In this document: in pieces, positions 8,550 to 18,096 of the stretch
How the letters are laid out: the number at the start of each line of letters is the position of its first letter
Numbering within the stretch: the stretch's first letter is position 1
Assembly (NCBI GenBank): GCA_021300495.1
Contig: JAJTDK010000036.1
Coordinates: forward strand, 1 to 54,477
DNA: 54,477 nt
Direction of reading: 5' to 3'
Source: Limnohabitans sp.
GTDB taxonomy: Bacteria > Pseudomonadota > Gammaproteobacteria > Burkholderiales > Burkholderiaceae_C
The notes under the pieces: generated by a model
Seen by the model: only the letters and a program-made list of their open reading frames with translations
Databases searched by the model: none
What the model was told of the DNA's origin: nothing
Program-made: the position numbers and the translations under genes

Positions 8550-8572
8550 CTTCTATTTATTTAACTTGTCAC
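8544..8572 (-). promoter_or_regulatory. Sigma70-like promoter of the peroxidase/lipid operon
   Basis: On the minus strand GTGACA (8572-8567) and TAAACT (8549-8544) are separated by exactly 17 bases and lie just after the glnE stop. Transcription would begin near 8537, giving a very short leader before the peroxidase start. The -10 element overlaps one arm of the inverted repeat, as expected for a repressible promoter. Confidence 0.5.
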
Positions 8573-11331
8573 GGGCTGTTTAATCCCTTTGCAGCTTCGG
8601 GAAAAACGGCCTGCCAAAGCGTCAAGATGGCGTCTCTTTCCTCTTGCAGTTCGGCTTTTGGTACCTGGGTGGGGGCCTCATTCAGCCGTGCTTTGTGTTG
8701 CACGCGGCGCAATTCGCGGTAAGCCGCAGAAGCTTTGACGCCAACGTCCTTGGAAAGCAATCCAGCAACTTCTGCCCGCTGCAGCAAGGCAATATTGCCC
8801 ACATTGTCTGCCATTTCAGGGTGCGCGCAGGCGTGCATCAGGACCAAAAACTGAACGGCAAACTCGGCATCTACCATGCCACCCGGACTGTGCTTCACAT
8901 CAAAAAGATCGGGCTTGATGCTGTGTGCTGTTCGAACCCGATTGCGCATGGTCACGATTTCAGATTTCAAAGAGGCTTCATCGCGGGGGGCGCTGATGAC
9001 GCTGCGCCGAACTTGGTCAAACTGGCTGGCCATCGCCTCATGGCCCATCACAAAGCGGGCGCGCGTCATCGCCTGATGCTCCCAAGTCCATGCCGTGTTG
9101 CTGCCTCTTTGTTGTTGATAATCTTGAAATGCAGCGAAAGTGGTTACCAACAAACCTGAGCTTCCATTGGGGCGAAGCGCCGTATCGATTTCAAACAAAT
9201 CACCTTCTGCGGTTTTGACCGTGAACCAATTGATGAGCTTTCTGACAAAGGCGCCGTAGACCTCTGGGGCCCGCTCATCCGGATCTTCATACACAAAAAC
9301 GATGTCTAAATCGCTGCCATAGCCCAGCTCTTTGCCACCCAATTTGCCGTAAGCCACAATGCCAAAAAGTGGTTCTTCACGGTGTCGGTTTTTCAAGCAC
9401 GACCAACACCATTCGGCCGTGACACGCAAAACGGCGTCGGCCATGGCACTCAAATCGTCGGCCACTTGTTCTACGGTCAGGCGCCCCTCCACGTCGCGTG
9501 CCAAGGTTCGAAAAACCTCGGCATGGTGCGCCCGGCGAAGCAAATTCAACAAGTTCTCTTCGTCGTCTTCAAGGGTTCTTTTTAAGGCGGCCCGCCTTGC
9601 CTGAAGTTCAGACTCAAAGTCTTGCGCTACAAACCTTTGTTGCAACACATCGCCATTGGCCAACTCATCGATCACACCTGGATGCTGTACCAAATAGCGT
9701 GCTGGCCACTTGGCAGCCCCCAACAGGCGAAGCAATCTCTCATGGACCGCGGGTCTCTCAAGCATCATGGCCAAGTAACTTTCGCGCCGCATCAAAGGCT
9801 CCATCCAGTCGGCCATCCGGACTACCGCGTCCTCTTCAACCCGACCTTCTTGAAGCCATTGGGCCGTGCGTTGCAATAGCCGCATGAGGCGGCCCCTTGC
9901 ATCGTCTCGAAGGCTTTTGACTTTGGGGCTGTCTTGCCAATGCGCCAAGCGGGTGCGGGCCTCGCCCTGAAAAAGGTCCAACACCGCCTCTAGCTCGGGC
10001 CTCTCGCTGGCGGCGCTCGTTTCACTAGCCTGGCATTGGCGATCACCGCCCAACAAAATATCAAACTCGTGTGCCACAACTTCGCGATGGCCATTTAAAT
10101 CGATCAGGAAATCATGGCTTTCCGCATACCCCATGGTGCTGGCAATCCACCGTAAGTCGGCATCTTGCGTGGGCAGCACATGTGTTTGCTGATCGTCTAA
10201 ATATTGAATTCGATGCTCCACTTTGCGCAAAAACACATAGGCTTGCGTGAGGGCCTGTGCGGTTTCAGCAGGCATCAAACCGGCTTTGGCCACGCGCTGT
10301 ATGGCATCTAGCGTGGGGCGAGTTCGCAGTTCTGGAAACTGGCCGCCCCGCACCACCTGCAACAGTTGCACCGTGAATTCAATTTCACGAATGCCGCCCC
10401 TTGAAAGTTTGACATCGTTGGCGCGCTCGGGGTGTCCGGCACTTCTCTTGGCGGCATGGTCGCGAATTTGTTGGTGCAAGGTTCTCAAAGACTCAAACAC
10501 GTTGTAGTCCAAATACCGTCTGAACACAAAGGGCAAAACGACACTGCGAAGCTTGTCAGCTGAAGCATTTTGGAGGGCGCTTCTGGGTGCGATGACCCGG
10601 CTTTTCATCCACGCAAAGCGCTCCCACTCGCGGCCCTGAACGAGCAAGTACTCTTCCAACGCACCCAAAGAGACCACGCTGGGCCCAGAGTTACCGTTCG
10701 GCCGAAGCGCCAAGTCCATCCGAAAAACAAAGCCGTGCTCCGTGGTCTCGCCAATCAAAGTGAAAAGGGCTTTGACAGCTCGGCTGAAATATTCTTGCAC
10801 CGAAATTTTGCCGATGCCCTGTGCGTTGCCAGCTGTTTCGCCATCTTCGTCATACACATAAATAAGGTCGATGTCGCTCGAGACATTCAGTTCGCGCGCG
10901 CCCAACTTGCCCATGCCGATCACCCAAAACTCTGCTCTTTCGCCAGATGCCAGCATTGGCGGGCCGTGCCGCTCATCCAAGTCATGAAATGCCTGCTGAC
11001 ACGCTTCGTCTAAGGCCATTTCCGCCAAGTGGGTCACCCCCAAGGTAATGGTTTCAAGTGACGCTCCTTGATCACAGTCAAGAGCGAGCAAGCGAGCCAT
11101 GCTCCACTGGCGCAAGATACGCAAGGCGGGACCCACCGCATGGCCTTGGCTGCGCAATTGTTGGTAGGCCTGATTCAAAAGCTCGCGGTGAGGCACGCCC
11201 GTCGGCAAGGTGGCAAAGACATCGACATAGCGCCTTTGAAGCCTTTGAAAAAAACGCGAGCCTTCTGAGTGCGGCGGGGGATGTTTTGAATCCATGTCTG
11301 GGTCTGTCTCAAATGGGCTGGTGGCGGTCAT
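8569..11331 (-). CDS. glnE: Bifunctional glutamine synthetase adenylyltransferase/deadenylyltransferase
   Basis: 920 residues, the normal length. Two nucleotidyltransferase domains are visible: the N-terminal one (deadenylylation) with SSDIDLIYVYDEDGE near residue 150-160, and the C-terminal one (adenylylation) with GYGSDLDIVFVYEDPDE near residue 665-675. Each is followed by a GIREIEF- or GGMVDAEF-type segment. It adds or removes AMP on glutamine synthetase in response to PII, tuning nitrogen assimilation. It is divergent from the YhdP gene, with only 40 bases between starts. Its stop lies 43 bases ahead of the peroxidase start. Confidence 0.97.
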   Translation of the reverse strand: MTATSPFETDPDMDSKHPPPHSEGSRFFQRLQRRYVDVFATLPTGVPHRELLNQAYQQLRSQGHAVGPALRILRQWSMARLLALDCDQGASLETITLGVTHLAEMALDEACQQAFHDLDERHGPPMLASGERAEFWVIGMGKLGARELNVSSDIDLIYVYDEDGETAGNAQGIGKISVQEYFSRAVKALFTLIGETTEHGFVFRMDLALRPNGNSGPSVVSLGALEEYLLVQGREWERFAWMKSRVIAPRSALQNASADKLRSVVLPFVFRRYLDYNVFESLRTLHQQIRDHAAKRSAGHPERANDVKLSRGGIREIEFTVQLLQVVRGGQFPELRTRPTLDAIQRVAKAGLMPAETAQALTQAYVFLRKVEHRIQYLDDQQTHVLPTQDADLRWIASTMGYAESHDFLIDLNGHREVVAHEFDILLGGDRQCQASETSAASERPELEAVLDLFQGEARTRLAHWQDSPKVKSLRDDARGRLMRLLQRTAQWLQEGRVEEDAVVRMADWMEPLMRRESYLAMMLERPAVHERLLRLLGAAKWPARYLVQHPGVIDELANGDVLQQRFVAQDFESELQARRAALKRTLEDDEENLLNLLRRAHHAEVFRTLARDVEGRLTVEQVADDLSAMADAVLRVTAEWCWSCLKNRHREEPLFGIVAYGKLGGKELGYGSDLDIVFVYEDPDERAPEVYGAFVRKLINWFTVKTAEGDLFEIDTALRPNGSSGLLVTTFAAFQDYQQQRGSNTAWTWEHQAMTRARFVMGHEAMASQFDQVRRSVISAPRDEASLKSEIVTMRNRVRTAHSIKPDLFDVKHSPGGMVDAEFAVQFLVLMHACAHPEMADNVGNIALLQRAEVAGLLSKDVGVKASAAYRELRRVQHKARLNEAPTQVPKAELQEERDAILTLWQAVFPEAAKGLNSP

Positions 11332-11371
11332 AATTCCCTGCCTAGGTCTTTATGTCCATACCGTCACTCGA

Positions 11372-14300
11372 ATGTTGAAGTTTTCTACCCTTGCCCAAAT
11401 CTGCAGCACCGCCTTGCGCTTTGCCGCGTGGGTTTTGTTGGTGGGTGGCTTTGTCTTGGGAATGGCTTGGGCGGCATTGCATTTTTGGATTGTGCCCCGA
11501 ATTGAAGACTTCAGGCCCAAATTCGAAAACTTAGCCACGCAAGCCATTGGGGTGCCTGTCCACATGGGCAAGTTGCTAGCCGTTTCAACGGGTTGGATGC
11601 CGACTTTCGAAATCCATGACCTCAGCCTGATGGATCCAGAGGGACGACCCGCCCTCACTTTGCCCAAAGTTATTTTTGCCATCAGTATTCGGTCTGTACT
11701 CAGCCTGGGCGTCGAGCAGCTGGTCATCGACTCTCCTACCTTGGACATTCGTCGAACCGAAAAGGGTGACTGGCGAATTGCGGGTCTTGCCTTGAAAAAA
11801 GACAACTCACCTGACTCGGCTTTCGCTGACTGGGTTTTTGCGCAAAAAGAAATCCTGGTGCAGCAGGGCACCGTGGTGTGGACCGACGAGTTCAACCCGT
11901 TGAGCCGCGATAAGTCGGCCTTGAATTTGAATCAGGTGTCTTGGGTTTTGCGAAATTCTGCGCGCCATCACCAATGGCGACTAGACGCCACACCCCCAGC
12001 AGGTTGGGGTGTGCCCTTCACCTTCATGGGCGATGTGCGCCGCGGCCTTTTGTCAACTCATCCTGGGCGTATCAAAGATTGGAGTGGTCAGCTTCATGCA
12101 GAATTCTCAGATGTGAATCTGTCACAACTTGGCCCCCACCTGCCTTGGAATGTCAACGCCACACAGGGCCAAGGCGCCTTGCGCATGTGGCTTGACCTAA
12201 ACCATGGCAACCTACAACAGGCCACGGCCGACTTGGTGCTAGAAAATGCCAAAGCGCAACTCAGCCCTGAATTGGAGGGCCTGTCATTCAAGCACATTGC
12301 GGGGCGTGTGTCGTTCAAACCCATGGCCAATGGTTTTGATTTTTCGACCGAGGGTTTGAGCTTTGACACCGCCGATGGTTTGCATTGGCCTGGTGGCAAC
12401 ATCAGCCTTTCTTATGCAGAGGCTGACAAGGGCACGGGCGCGCAAGGGCGATTTCATGGTGATCAATTAGATTTACTCGCACTTCGAAACATTGCACTCC
12501 AATTGCCTTTGCCAGAACCCGCCCGAAAGGCCTTGCAAGAGCACAAGGTCAGTGGATTGGTCAACCCCCTGCACATCGAGTGGACCGAAAAAAACACAGG
12601 CCAAGACAAAACTTACCAAGTCAAAGCGGCCAACGGCCGCGTTGATAACTTCTTTTTTGAAGGTGGCAAACCAGGCACCGCTACCGAAAATTGGCCAGGC
12701 ATTGAGAATGCCAATATCAGCTTTGACATGAATGCAGAGGGCGGCCGTGTCAATGCTTCGATTCAAAAAGGGGCGCTGCAAATTAATCGCTTGTTTGAAG
12801 ACCCACGCATCCCCTTGGAAAAGCTGCAAGCAGCGATCAAGTGGCAGCACCAAAGTAATGAACTTGTGGTTCCTGAGTGGCAGTTAAGTTTAAGCAATGC
12901 CGATGTCAAGGGTGATTTCAAAGGCAGTTGGAAGCCCAGTCCGCTTGCTGGCAGTTTGGGTATTTTGGATTTGCAAGGCAATATTCAACAAGGCGATGCT
13001 TCGCGTGTTCACCGATACCTGCCCTTGAACATTTCACAAAGTGTTCGCTACTATGTGCGCGACTCGGTTTTACAAGGGAGCCTTCAAGGCGTTGGCGTCA
13101 AAATCAAGGGCGATCTAAAACAACTGCCATTTGCAAACCCCAAAGAAGGCGAGTTTAGATTGGCCGGCAAGGTCAAAGAGCTTCAATACGCTTACGCTCC
13201 AACGGCAAACGCCAACACGGCGAATCGCAATGCAAGTTCAGCGGGCATTTGGCCAACCATGAACAGCATCAATGCTGACATCGTCTTTGACCGGCTTAAC
13301 TTCAAAGTCAATGCGGCATCGGGCAAATGGGGCAACATGCCCTTCACACAAATCAAAGCTGAAATACCCAGCCTCAAAGGCCCCGTGATTGTGAACGTTC
13401 AAGGAGAATCTAAGGCCAGCGCAAGCGTTGTCTTGAATGAGCTGCGACTTTCACCTGTCAGCAACATGCTGAGTGGCGCTTTGGAGCAAGCCAGCAGCAC
13501 GGGCACACTGTCGACGCGCTTGAAAATGTCCTTGCCTTTAGCTGATCTTGAAAAAACAAGCCTTCAAGGCAGCGTCGCGCTGAGTGGCAATGACATTCGC
13601 ATGCAGCCCGTGTTACCGGTGATTGAAAAAGCACAGGGCAACATACAGTTCACGGAGGCTGGCTTCAATTTAACTGGCGTCAACGCGCAGTTTTTAGGTG
13701 GCCCCATTAAGCTAGAGGGCGGTACTCGAAAGCTTGCGCCGCGCAGCACAGAAGCCAACCCGCTCATTCGCATTCAAGGGCAAGTCACCGCCAATGGCTT
13801 GCGACAAGCCAAGGAAATTCCTGCGCTCAGCTTGCTCGCTCAGCATGCCAATGGCGCAAGCAACTACACGGCAAGCCTAGGTTTCAAAGGCGGACAACCC
13901 GAGTTGAGCATTCAGTCGCAACTTCAAGGCTTAGCGTTCAATTTGCCAGCGCCGCTTCACAAAAAAGCCGAAGAACAGGTGGCCTTCAAGTTCGAAAATC
14001 TGGTTCAAAGCGTCAGCTCCTCCAACCCCAGCAAGGCTTTGCGCGATCAACTCCAGCTGACATGGGGCCGCTCTTTGTCTGCCTCTTATTTGCGCGACGT
14101 GAGTGGCGCTGATCCTCGCGTCATTCAGGGCCGCTGGCAGGTCGGAGAAAACTTTGCCACTCCTGGCGTTGCGCTGGCCGAGACCGGTGTGACGGCCTCT
14201 TTCAATTTGCCATCTCTGTCTTTAGACGACTGGGTGCAAGTGCTGTCGCCACCGAAGTCTAGCCCCACTTGGCGTCCAGCTCAAAGTTCCGCCCTGAGTC

Positions 14301-15430
14301 CTGCAACACAAAGCTACCTGCCAACTCGAATGACACTGAAAGCCAATGAGGTCACGGTGCAAGGCCGGCAGCTGCGCAGTGTCTTGGTCAGCGGCTCACG
14401 TGACGGCTATGTGTGGCGATCCAACTTAGACGCCAAAGAGTTCAGTGGTTATTTAGAATACCGGCAACCCAACAACCAAAATGCGGGCCGCATTTATGCA
14501 CGGTTAGCGCGCTTAAGTTTGCCGCCTTCGGCAGATCAAACCGTGGAATCATTGCTAGAGGACTCTCCTTTAAGCATTCCTGCACTGGACATTGTGGTGG
14601 AGGACCTTGAGCTGCGCGGCAAAAAATTGGGCCGCGTTGAAATTGAGGCGGTGAACACAGAAACCTCACTTCCACGCAATACAGCCGGCGGTGAATGGCG
14701 CTTGAACAAGCTGAACATCACCCTGCCTGAAGCCAGCTTCAAAGCAAGTGGCAAATGGGTTACTTCAAAAGATGGGTCGCAACAAGCCAGCACCGAAATG
14801 AATTTTCGACTGGACGTTTCTGATGCGGGTAATTTGTTGACTCGCCTAGGAACCAAAGACGCACTGCGCGGAGGCGCTGGGAAATTAGAAGGACAAGTCA
14901 ATTGGCAAGGCTCTCCCATGACCTTGCATTATCCAAGCTTGGGCGGCCGCTTCAATGTGAACATCGGACGCGGACAGTTCCTTCAAGCTGAACCCGGTGT
15001 TGCCAAGTTGTTGGGGGTCTTGAGCCTGCAAGCTCTGCCGCGGCGTTTGTTGTTTGATTTCAGAGACGTATTCAGCGCGGGTTTTGCCTTTGATACAGTC
15101 CGCGGGGACGTGTTGATTCAACAGGGCATTGCCAGCACACGCAATTTGCAAATGAAGGGCGTCAATGCCATTGTGCAAATGGATGGCAGCTCTGACATTG
15201 AAAAAGAAACTCAAAACTTACGCGTCCTGATCTTGCCCGAAGTAGATGCGGGCACCGCTTCATTGCTGGCGGGTATAGCGCTGAACCCTGCCATTGGTTT
15301 AAGCACATTCTTGGCGCAACTGATTCTCAAGCAGCCGCTAAGCCGAGTTAACACTCAAGAGTTTTTAATTGACGGCACTTGGAGCGACCCCAAGGTGACC
15401 AAGGTTGCAGCCACCGCTGTTGCACCTTAA
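11372..15430 (+). CDS. yhdP: YhdP family protein (AsmA-like, phospholipid transport)
   Basis: About 1352 residues from the ATG at 11372; a start 78 bases upstream would overlap glnE. One N-terminal membrane helix (WVLLVGGFVLGMAWAALHF) is followed by a very long beta-rich periplasmic body. The C-terminal AsmA-type region has the VRGDVLIQQGIASTRNLQMKG and SLLAGIALNPAIGLSTFL segments. YhdP, with TamB and YdbH, is known in enterobacteria to carry phospholipids from inner to outer membrane as a bridge-like protein. The size and architecture match. Its neighbourhood next to glnE is common in betaproteobacteria. Confidence 0.9.
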   Translation: MLKFSTLAQICSTALRFAAWVLLVGGFVLGMAWAALHFWIVPRIEDFRPKFENLATQAIGVPVHMGKLLAVSTGWMPTFEIHDLSLMDPEGRPALTLPKVIFAISIRSVLSLGVEQLVIDSPTLDIRRTEKGDWRIAGLALKKDNSPDSAFADWVFAQKEILVQQGTVVWTDEFNPLSRDKSALNLNQVSWVLRNSARHHQWRLDATPPAGWGVPFTFMGDVRRGLLSTHPGRIKDWSGQLHAEFSDVNLSQLGPHLPWNVNATQGQGALRMWLDLNHGNLQQATADLVLENAKAQLSPELEGLSFKHIAGRVSFKPMANGFDFSTEGLSFDTADGLHWPGGNISLSYAEADKGTGAQGRFHGDQLDLLALRNIALQLPLPEPARKALQEHKVSGLVNPLHIEWTEKNTGQDKTYQVKAANGRVDNFFFEGGKPGTATENWPGIENANISFDMNAEGGRVNASIQKGALQINRLFEDPRIPLEKLQAAIKWQHQSNELVVPEWQLSLSNADVKGDFKGSWKPSPLAGSLGILDLQGNIQQGDASRVHRYLPLNISQSVRYYVRDSVLQGSLQGVGVKIKGDLKQLPFANPKEGEFRLAGKVKELQYAYAPTANANTANRNASSAGIWPTMNSINADIVFDRLNFKVNAASGKWGNMPFTQIKAEIPSLKGPVIVNVQGESKASASVVLNELRLSPVSNMLSGALEQASSTGTLSTRLKMSLPLADLEKTSLQGSVALSGNDIRMQPVLPVIEKAQGNIQFTEAGFNLTGVNAQFLGGPIKLEGGTRKLAPRSTEANPLIRIQGQVTANGLRQAKEIPALSLLAQHANGASNYTASLGFKGGQPELSIQSQLQGLAFNLPAPLHKKAEEQVAFKFENLVQSVSSSNPSKALRDQLQLTWGRSLSASYLRDVSGADPRVIQGRWQVGENFATPGVALAETGVTASFNLPSLSLDDWVQVLSPPKSSPTWRPAQSSALSPATQSYLPTRMTLKANEVTVQGRQLRSVLVSGSRDGYVWRSNLDAKEFSGYLEYRQPNNQNAGRIYARLARLSLPPSADQTVESLLEDSPLSIPALDIVVEDLELRGKKLGRVEIEAVNTETSLPRNTAGGEWRLNKLNITLPEASFKASGKWVTSKDGSQQASTEMNFRLDVSDAGNLLTRLGTKDALRGGAGKLEGQVNWQGSPMTLHYPSLGGRFNVNIGRGQFLQAEPGVAKLLGVLSLQALPRRLLFDFRDVFSAGFAFDTVRGDVLIQQGIASTRNLQMKGVNAIVQMDGSSDIEKETQNLRVLILPEVDAGTASLLAGIALNPAIGLSTFLAQLILKQPLSRVNTQEFLIDGTWSDPKVTKVAATAVAP

Positions 15431-15450
15431 GACTTGCGCGTGTTTTGTTC

Positions 15451-17256
15451 ATGACGCCAACCGACCCTTTACCGCTGCAAAACACGCATCCTTTGTGGAC
15501 CTTTTTCAAGTCTGTCACGCGCTCGTTTACCGACCGTCGCTTTTCATTGTGGATTGCCTTGTTTGGACTGGTGGTTGCTCTTTTGGTGACCTTGGTTTGG
15601 CTTGCGGGTCGGTATGAGGCCAGTCAATATCAAGCTGAATTAGACCGTGACACGGCAGATGCCGTGACTGACATTCGCAATGGTTTCAGCAGGCACATTG
15701 TGAGCCTGCAAACCTTACAGCTTAAGTCGTTGCCCACCAACTTATGGCAAGCAGAAGTGTCGCTTCTGTTGAGTCAAAACAGGGCTTGGCTTCGCGTTGA
15801 AAGAAGAGACCTGCAGGGCGTGATCTTAGATGCCTCGGCCTCTCCCTTTCAGCCAAACTTGTTTGACGCTCAAACGCGAATGAACGAGCAAGCTGAAATC
15901 GTTCAAACCTGTTTGCGATCCAAACGACTCAATGGACCCGCCTATTCGCGAAGTTACTTTGTACCCCAAGCCAATGGCATTGGTTTGGAGGTGATGGAAA
16001 TGTGCCTGCCCTTTCTCGTGCAGGGACGTGCCGTCGGATTTACGCTTTTAACCTACGGGCTTCAAGAAATTCTGGCCACAGAGTTGGGCGAGACCTATGG
16101 TCGTCGCAATGAAATTTCTTTCATTGAGCCCGATGGCACGCGACTGGCCGTTCACGGTAGCTTGCCACGCGCCAAACGGCTGTTCACTGCAACTCAGTTG
16201 CTGGACTTGCCAGGCACAACGCTGATGCTTCGAATGGATGGTCGGCGCGCTACACCAGATGGGTTTACAAACATCTTGCCTGCCTTGGTCTTGGCGATGT
16301 CGATCGCCTTGGTCTCCGTTTTGGTTTTGCTGGTGAAAGATTCTCGGCGCCGACTTAAAGCGGAACGCGACTTGGCCGATGCGCTGGCCTTTCGAAAGGC
16401 CATGGAAGACTCCTTGGTCACGGGTTTGCGTGCGCGTGATTTGAAAGGTCGAATCACCTATGCATTTTTGGACGTCAGCGAACAACGCCGCATTGAAGAG
16501 CTTTCGCGCTCTAGTCAAGAGCGCCTGCAAGCCACTGCGCGACTTGCGACAGTGGGTGAGATGGCTTCACTTTTAAGCCATGAGTTGAACCAACCGCTGG
16601 CCGCGATTTCAAGCTATGCAACAGGCTCTTTAAACCTGCTGCGGCACCCTGAGTTCAGCGATACGCCCCCGCCATTGAGCGACCTTCAAATGGCCTTTGA
16701 AAGAATTTCTGAGCAAGCTGGACGTGCTGGAAAAGTCATTAACAGCGTTCATGATTTTGTGCGGCGGCGTGATCAAGACAAAGAAGTCGTAAGCCCTCAA
16801 GCCATCATTGATGCTGTCATGCCACTGGTGCAGTTGCAAGCTCACAAGTTACAGGTTCGCATCGAAACCAAATTGGATGTGCGCCTATCGCCTATTTTGT
16901 GTGACCGAACCATGGTCGAGCAAGTCTTGTTGAATTTGGCGCGCAATGGCATGCAGGCCATGGACTACCCCCACTGCCACAAGCGACTCCTCACACTTCA
17001 AGTTAAAAGAGCGACACCTGGCGAATCACATGGTTGGGTTGAGTTTTCCGTCATTGACATGGGGATCGGAATTTCGCCAGACATTGCGCAGCAATTGTTC
17101 ACGCCTTTCTTCACCACCAAAGCAGAAGGCATGGGCCTGGGGCTTAGTCTTTGCCGAACCGTTGTCGAGCAACATGGCGGACGTTTGGAGTTCGAAGCAC
17201 AAGAGCCCTGTGGCACTCTTTTTCGCTTTACCCTTCCCACAGCCCCCGAGCTGTGA
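15451..17256 (+). CDS. Sensor histidine kinase with periplasmic sensor region
   Basis: 601 residues from the ATG at 15451, 20 bases after yhdP. The first membrane helix is at about residues 30-50 (LWIALFGLVVALLVTLVWLA) and the second near 280-300. They enclose a periplasmic sensor domain of about 230 residues. The cytoplasmic part has the phospho-acceptor box LLSHELNQPLAAI (about residue 375-390), an N box (LARNG), and G boxes DMGIGI and GMGLGLS. The architecture resembles DctB/FixL-type kinases. The stimulus is not identifiable. It pairs with the FixJ-type regulator that follows. Confidence 0.92.
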   Translation: MTPTDPLPLQNTHPLWTFFKSVTRSFTDRRFSLWIALFGLVVALLVTLVWLAGRYEASQYQAELDRDTADAVTDIRNGFSRHIVSLQTLQLKSLPTNLWQAEVSLLLSQNRAWLRVERRDLQGVILDASASPFQPNLFDAQTRMNEQAEIVQTCLRSKRLNGPAYSRSYFVPQANGIGLEVMEMCLPFLVQGRAVGFTLLTYGLQEILATELGETYGRRNEISFIEPDGTRLAVHGSLPRAKRLFTATQLLDLPGTTLMLRMDGRRATPDGFTNILPALVLAMSIALVSVLVLLVKDSRRRLKAERDLADALAFRKAMEDSLVTGLRARDLKGRITYAFLDVSEQRRIEELSRSSQERLQATARLATVGEMASLLSHELNQPLAAISSYATGSLNLLRHPEFSDTPPPLSDLQMAFERISEQAGRAGKVINSVHDFVRRRDQDKEVVSPQAIIDAVMPLVQLQAHKLQVRIETKLDVRLSPILCDRTMVEQVLLNLARNGMQAMDYPHCHKRLLTLQVKRATPGESHGWVEFSVIDMGIGISPDIAQQLFTPFFTTKAEGMGLGLSLCRTVVEQHGGRLEFEAQEPCGTLFRFTLPTAPEL

Positions 17257-17275
17257 GCAACGCTAAAATCTATTG

Positions 17276-17920
17276 ATGCAACCTGCCCTGAACGCCTGTG
17301 TTTTCATCGTTGATGACGATGCCAGTGTTCGTGACGCGATGGCTTGGTTGCTGCGCTCGCGACGACTGATGAGCGAGGCATTTGCAAGTGCCGATGATTT
17401 TGAGCGCATGCTGCTAGAACGCTTTCCCGGCCCCAAAACACCTGTACCCACCCAAGCTGGCTGCATTTTATTGGACGTTCGAATGCCCGGGCAGAGTGGC
17501 TTGTCTCTGTTTGAGACGCTCATCGGTAACGGTTTGGCACATACTTGGCCGGTTATTTTTTTAACGGGGCACGCCGATTTGCCAACGGCCGTTGACTGTG
17601 TCAAGCGAGGTGCATTTGATTTTTGCGAAAAGCCGTTCTCTGACAACGCTTTGGTTGACCGCGTGGAACACGCCTTGGGTTTGTCAAGTGAGCGTTTGGC
17701 GGTTCACCTTCAAAGTGCGGGCTTGGTATCACGCCTGCATGACTTAACCGATCGAGAACGTGATGTGATGCAGCTGGTGGTAGAGGGCTTGCCCAACAAG
17801 CTCATTGCCGACCAACTTGACATCAGTGTGCGAACGGTAGAGGTTCATCGATCGCGGGTTTTCGAAAAAATGGATGTGAAGTCGGCGGTCGAGTTGGCGA
17901 ATTTGTTGCGGGAGATTTGA
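17276..17920 (+). CDS. Response regulator, FixJ/NarL type (receiver + LuxR HTH)
   Basis: 214 residues. Receiver domain: acidic residues in VDDDAS (13-15), phosphorylatable Asp67 in CILLDVRMPGQSG, Thr in FLTGHAD and Lys in CEKPF. The C-terminal LuxR-type helix-turn-helix is LTDRERDVMQLVVEG followed by LIADQLDISVRTVEVHRSR. It starts 19 bases after the kinase stop, so the two are almost certainly co-transcribed. ATG at 17276 is preferred to the TTG directly before it. Targets are unknown; yhdP-adjacent or mltA-adjacent envelope genes are only a guess. Confidence 0.93.
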   Translation: MQPALNACVFIVDDDASVRDAMAWLLRSRRLMSEAFASADDFERMLLERFPGPKTPVPTQAGCILLDVRMPGQSGLSLFETLIGNGLAHTWPVIFLTGHADLPTAVDCVKRGAFDFCEKPFSDNALVDRVEHALGLSSERLAVHLQSAGLVSRLHDLTDRERDVMQLVVEGLPNKLIADQLDISVRTVEVHRSRVFEKMDVKSAVELANLLREI

Positions 17921-17949
17921 ATGCGTTTGAAAGACCACAAGTCTTTGTG

Positions 17950-18096
17950 TCATTCTTTGGGCGGCCCTTTTGACTCAGGCTCATTTGGCTTTTCAGACTT
18001 CAGCTCGCCCTTGTCACGGCCTGAAAACATGGTCCACCAAACAATTGCCAGCAAGATCAACAACGCCAACAACGCTTCTAACAAGATCAAACCCAT
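17950..18096 (-). CDS. Small membrane protein, 48 residues
   Basis: A 48-codon gene on the minus strand. Residues 3-22 are a membrane helix of Leu, Ile and Ala ending in VWWTMF. A short charged, Pro/Lys/Glu-rich tail follows (SGRDKGELKSEKPNEPESKG). A strong AAGGAG lies seven bases before its ATG, which is the main reason to call it. Its start codon overlaps that of mltA on the other strand by two bases. I recall similar short proteins in Comamonadaceae genomes, but no function is known to me. The tail lies antisense to the upstream open frame of mltA. Confidence 0.7.
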   Translation of the reverse strand: MGLILLEALLALLILLAIVWWTMFSGRDKGELKSEKPNEPESKGPPKE

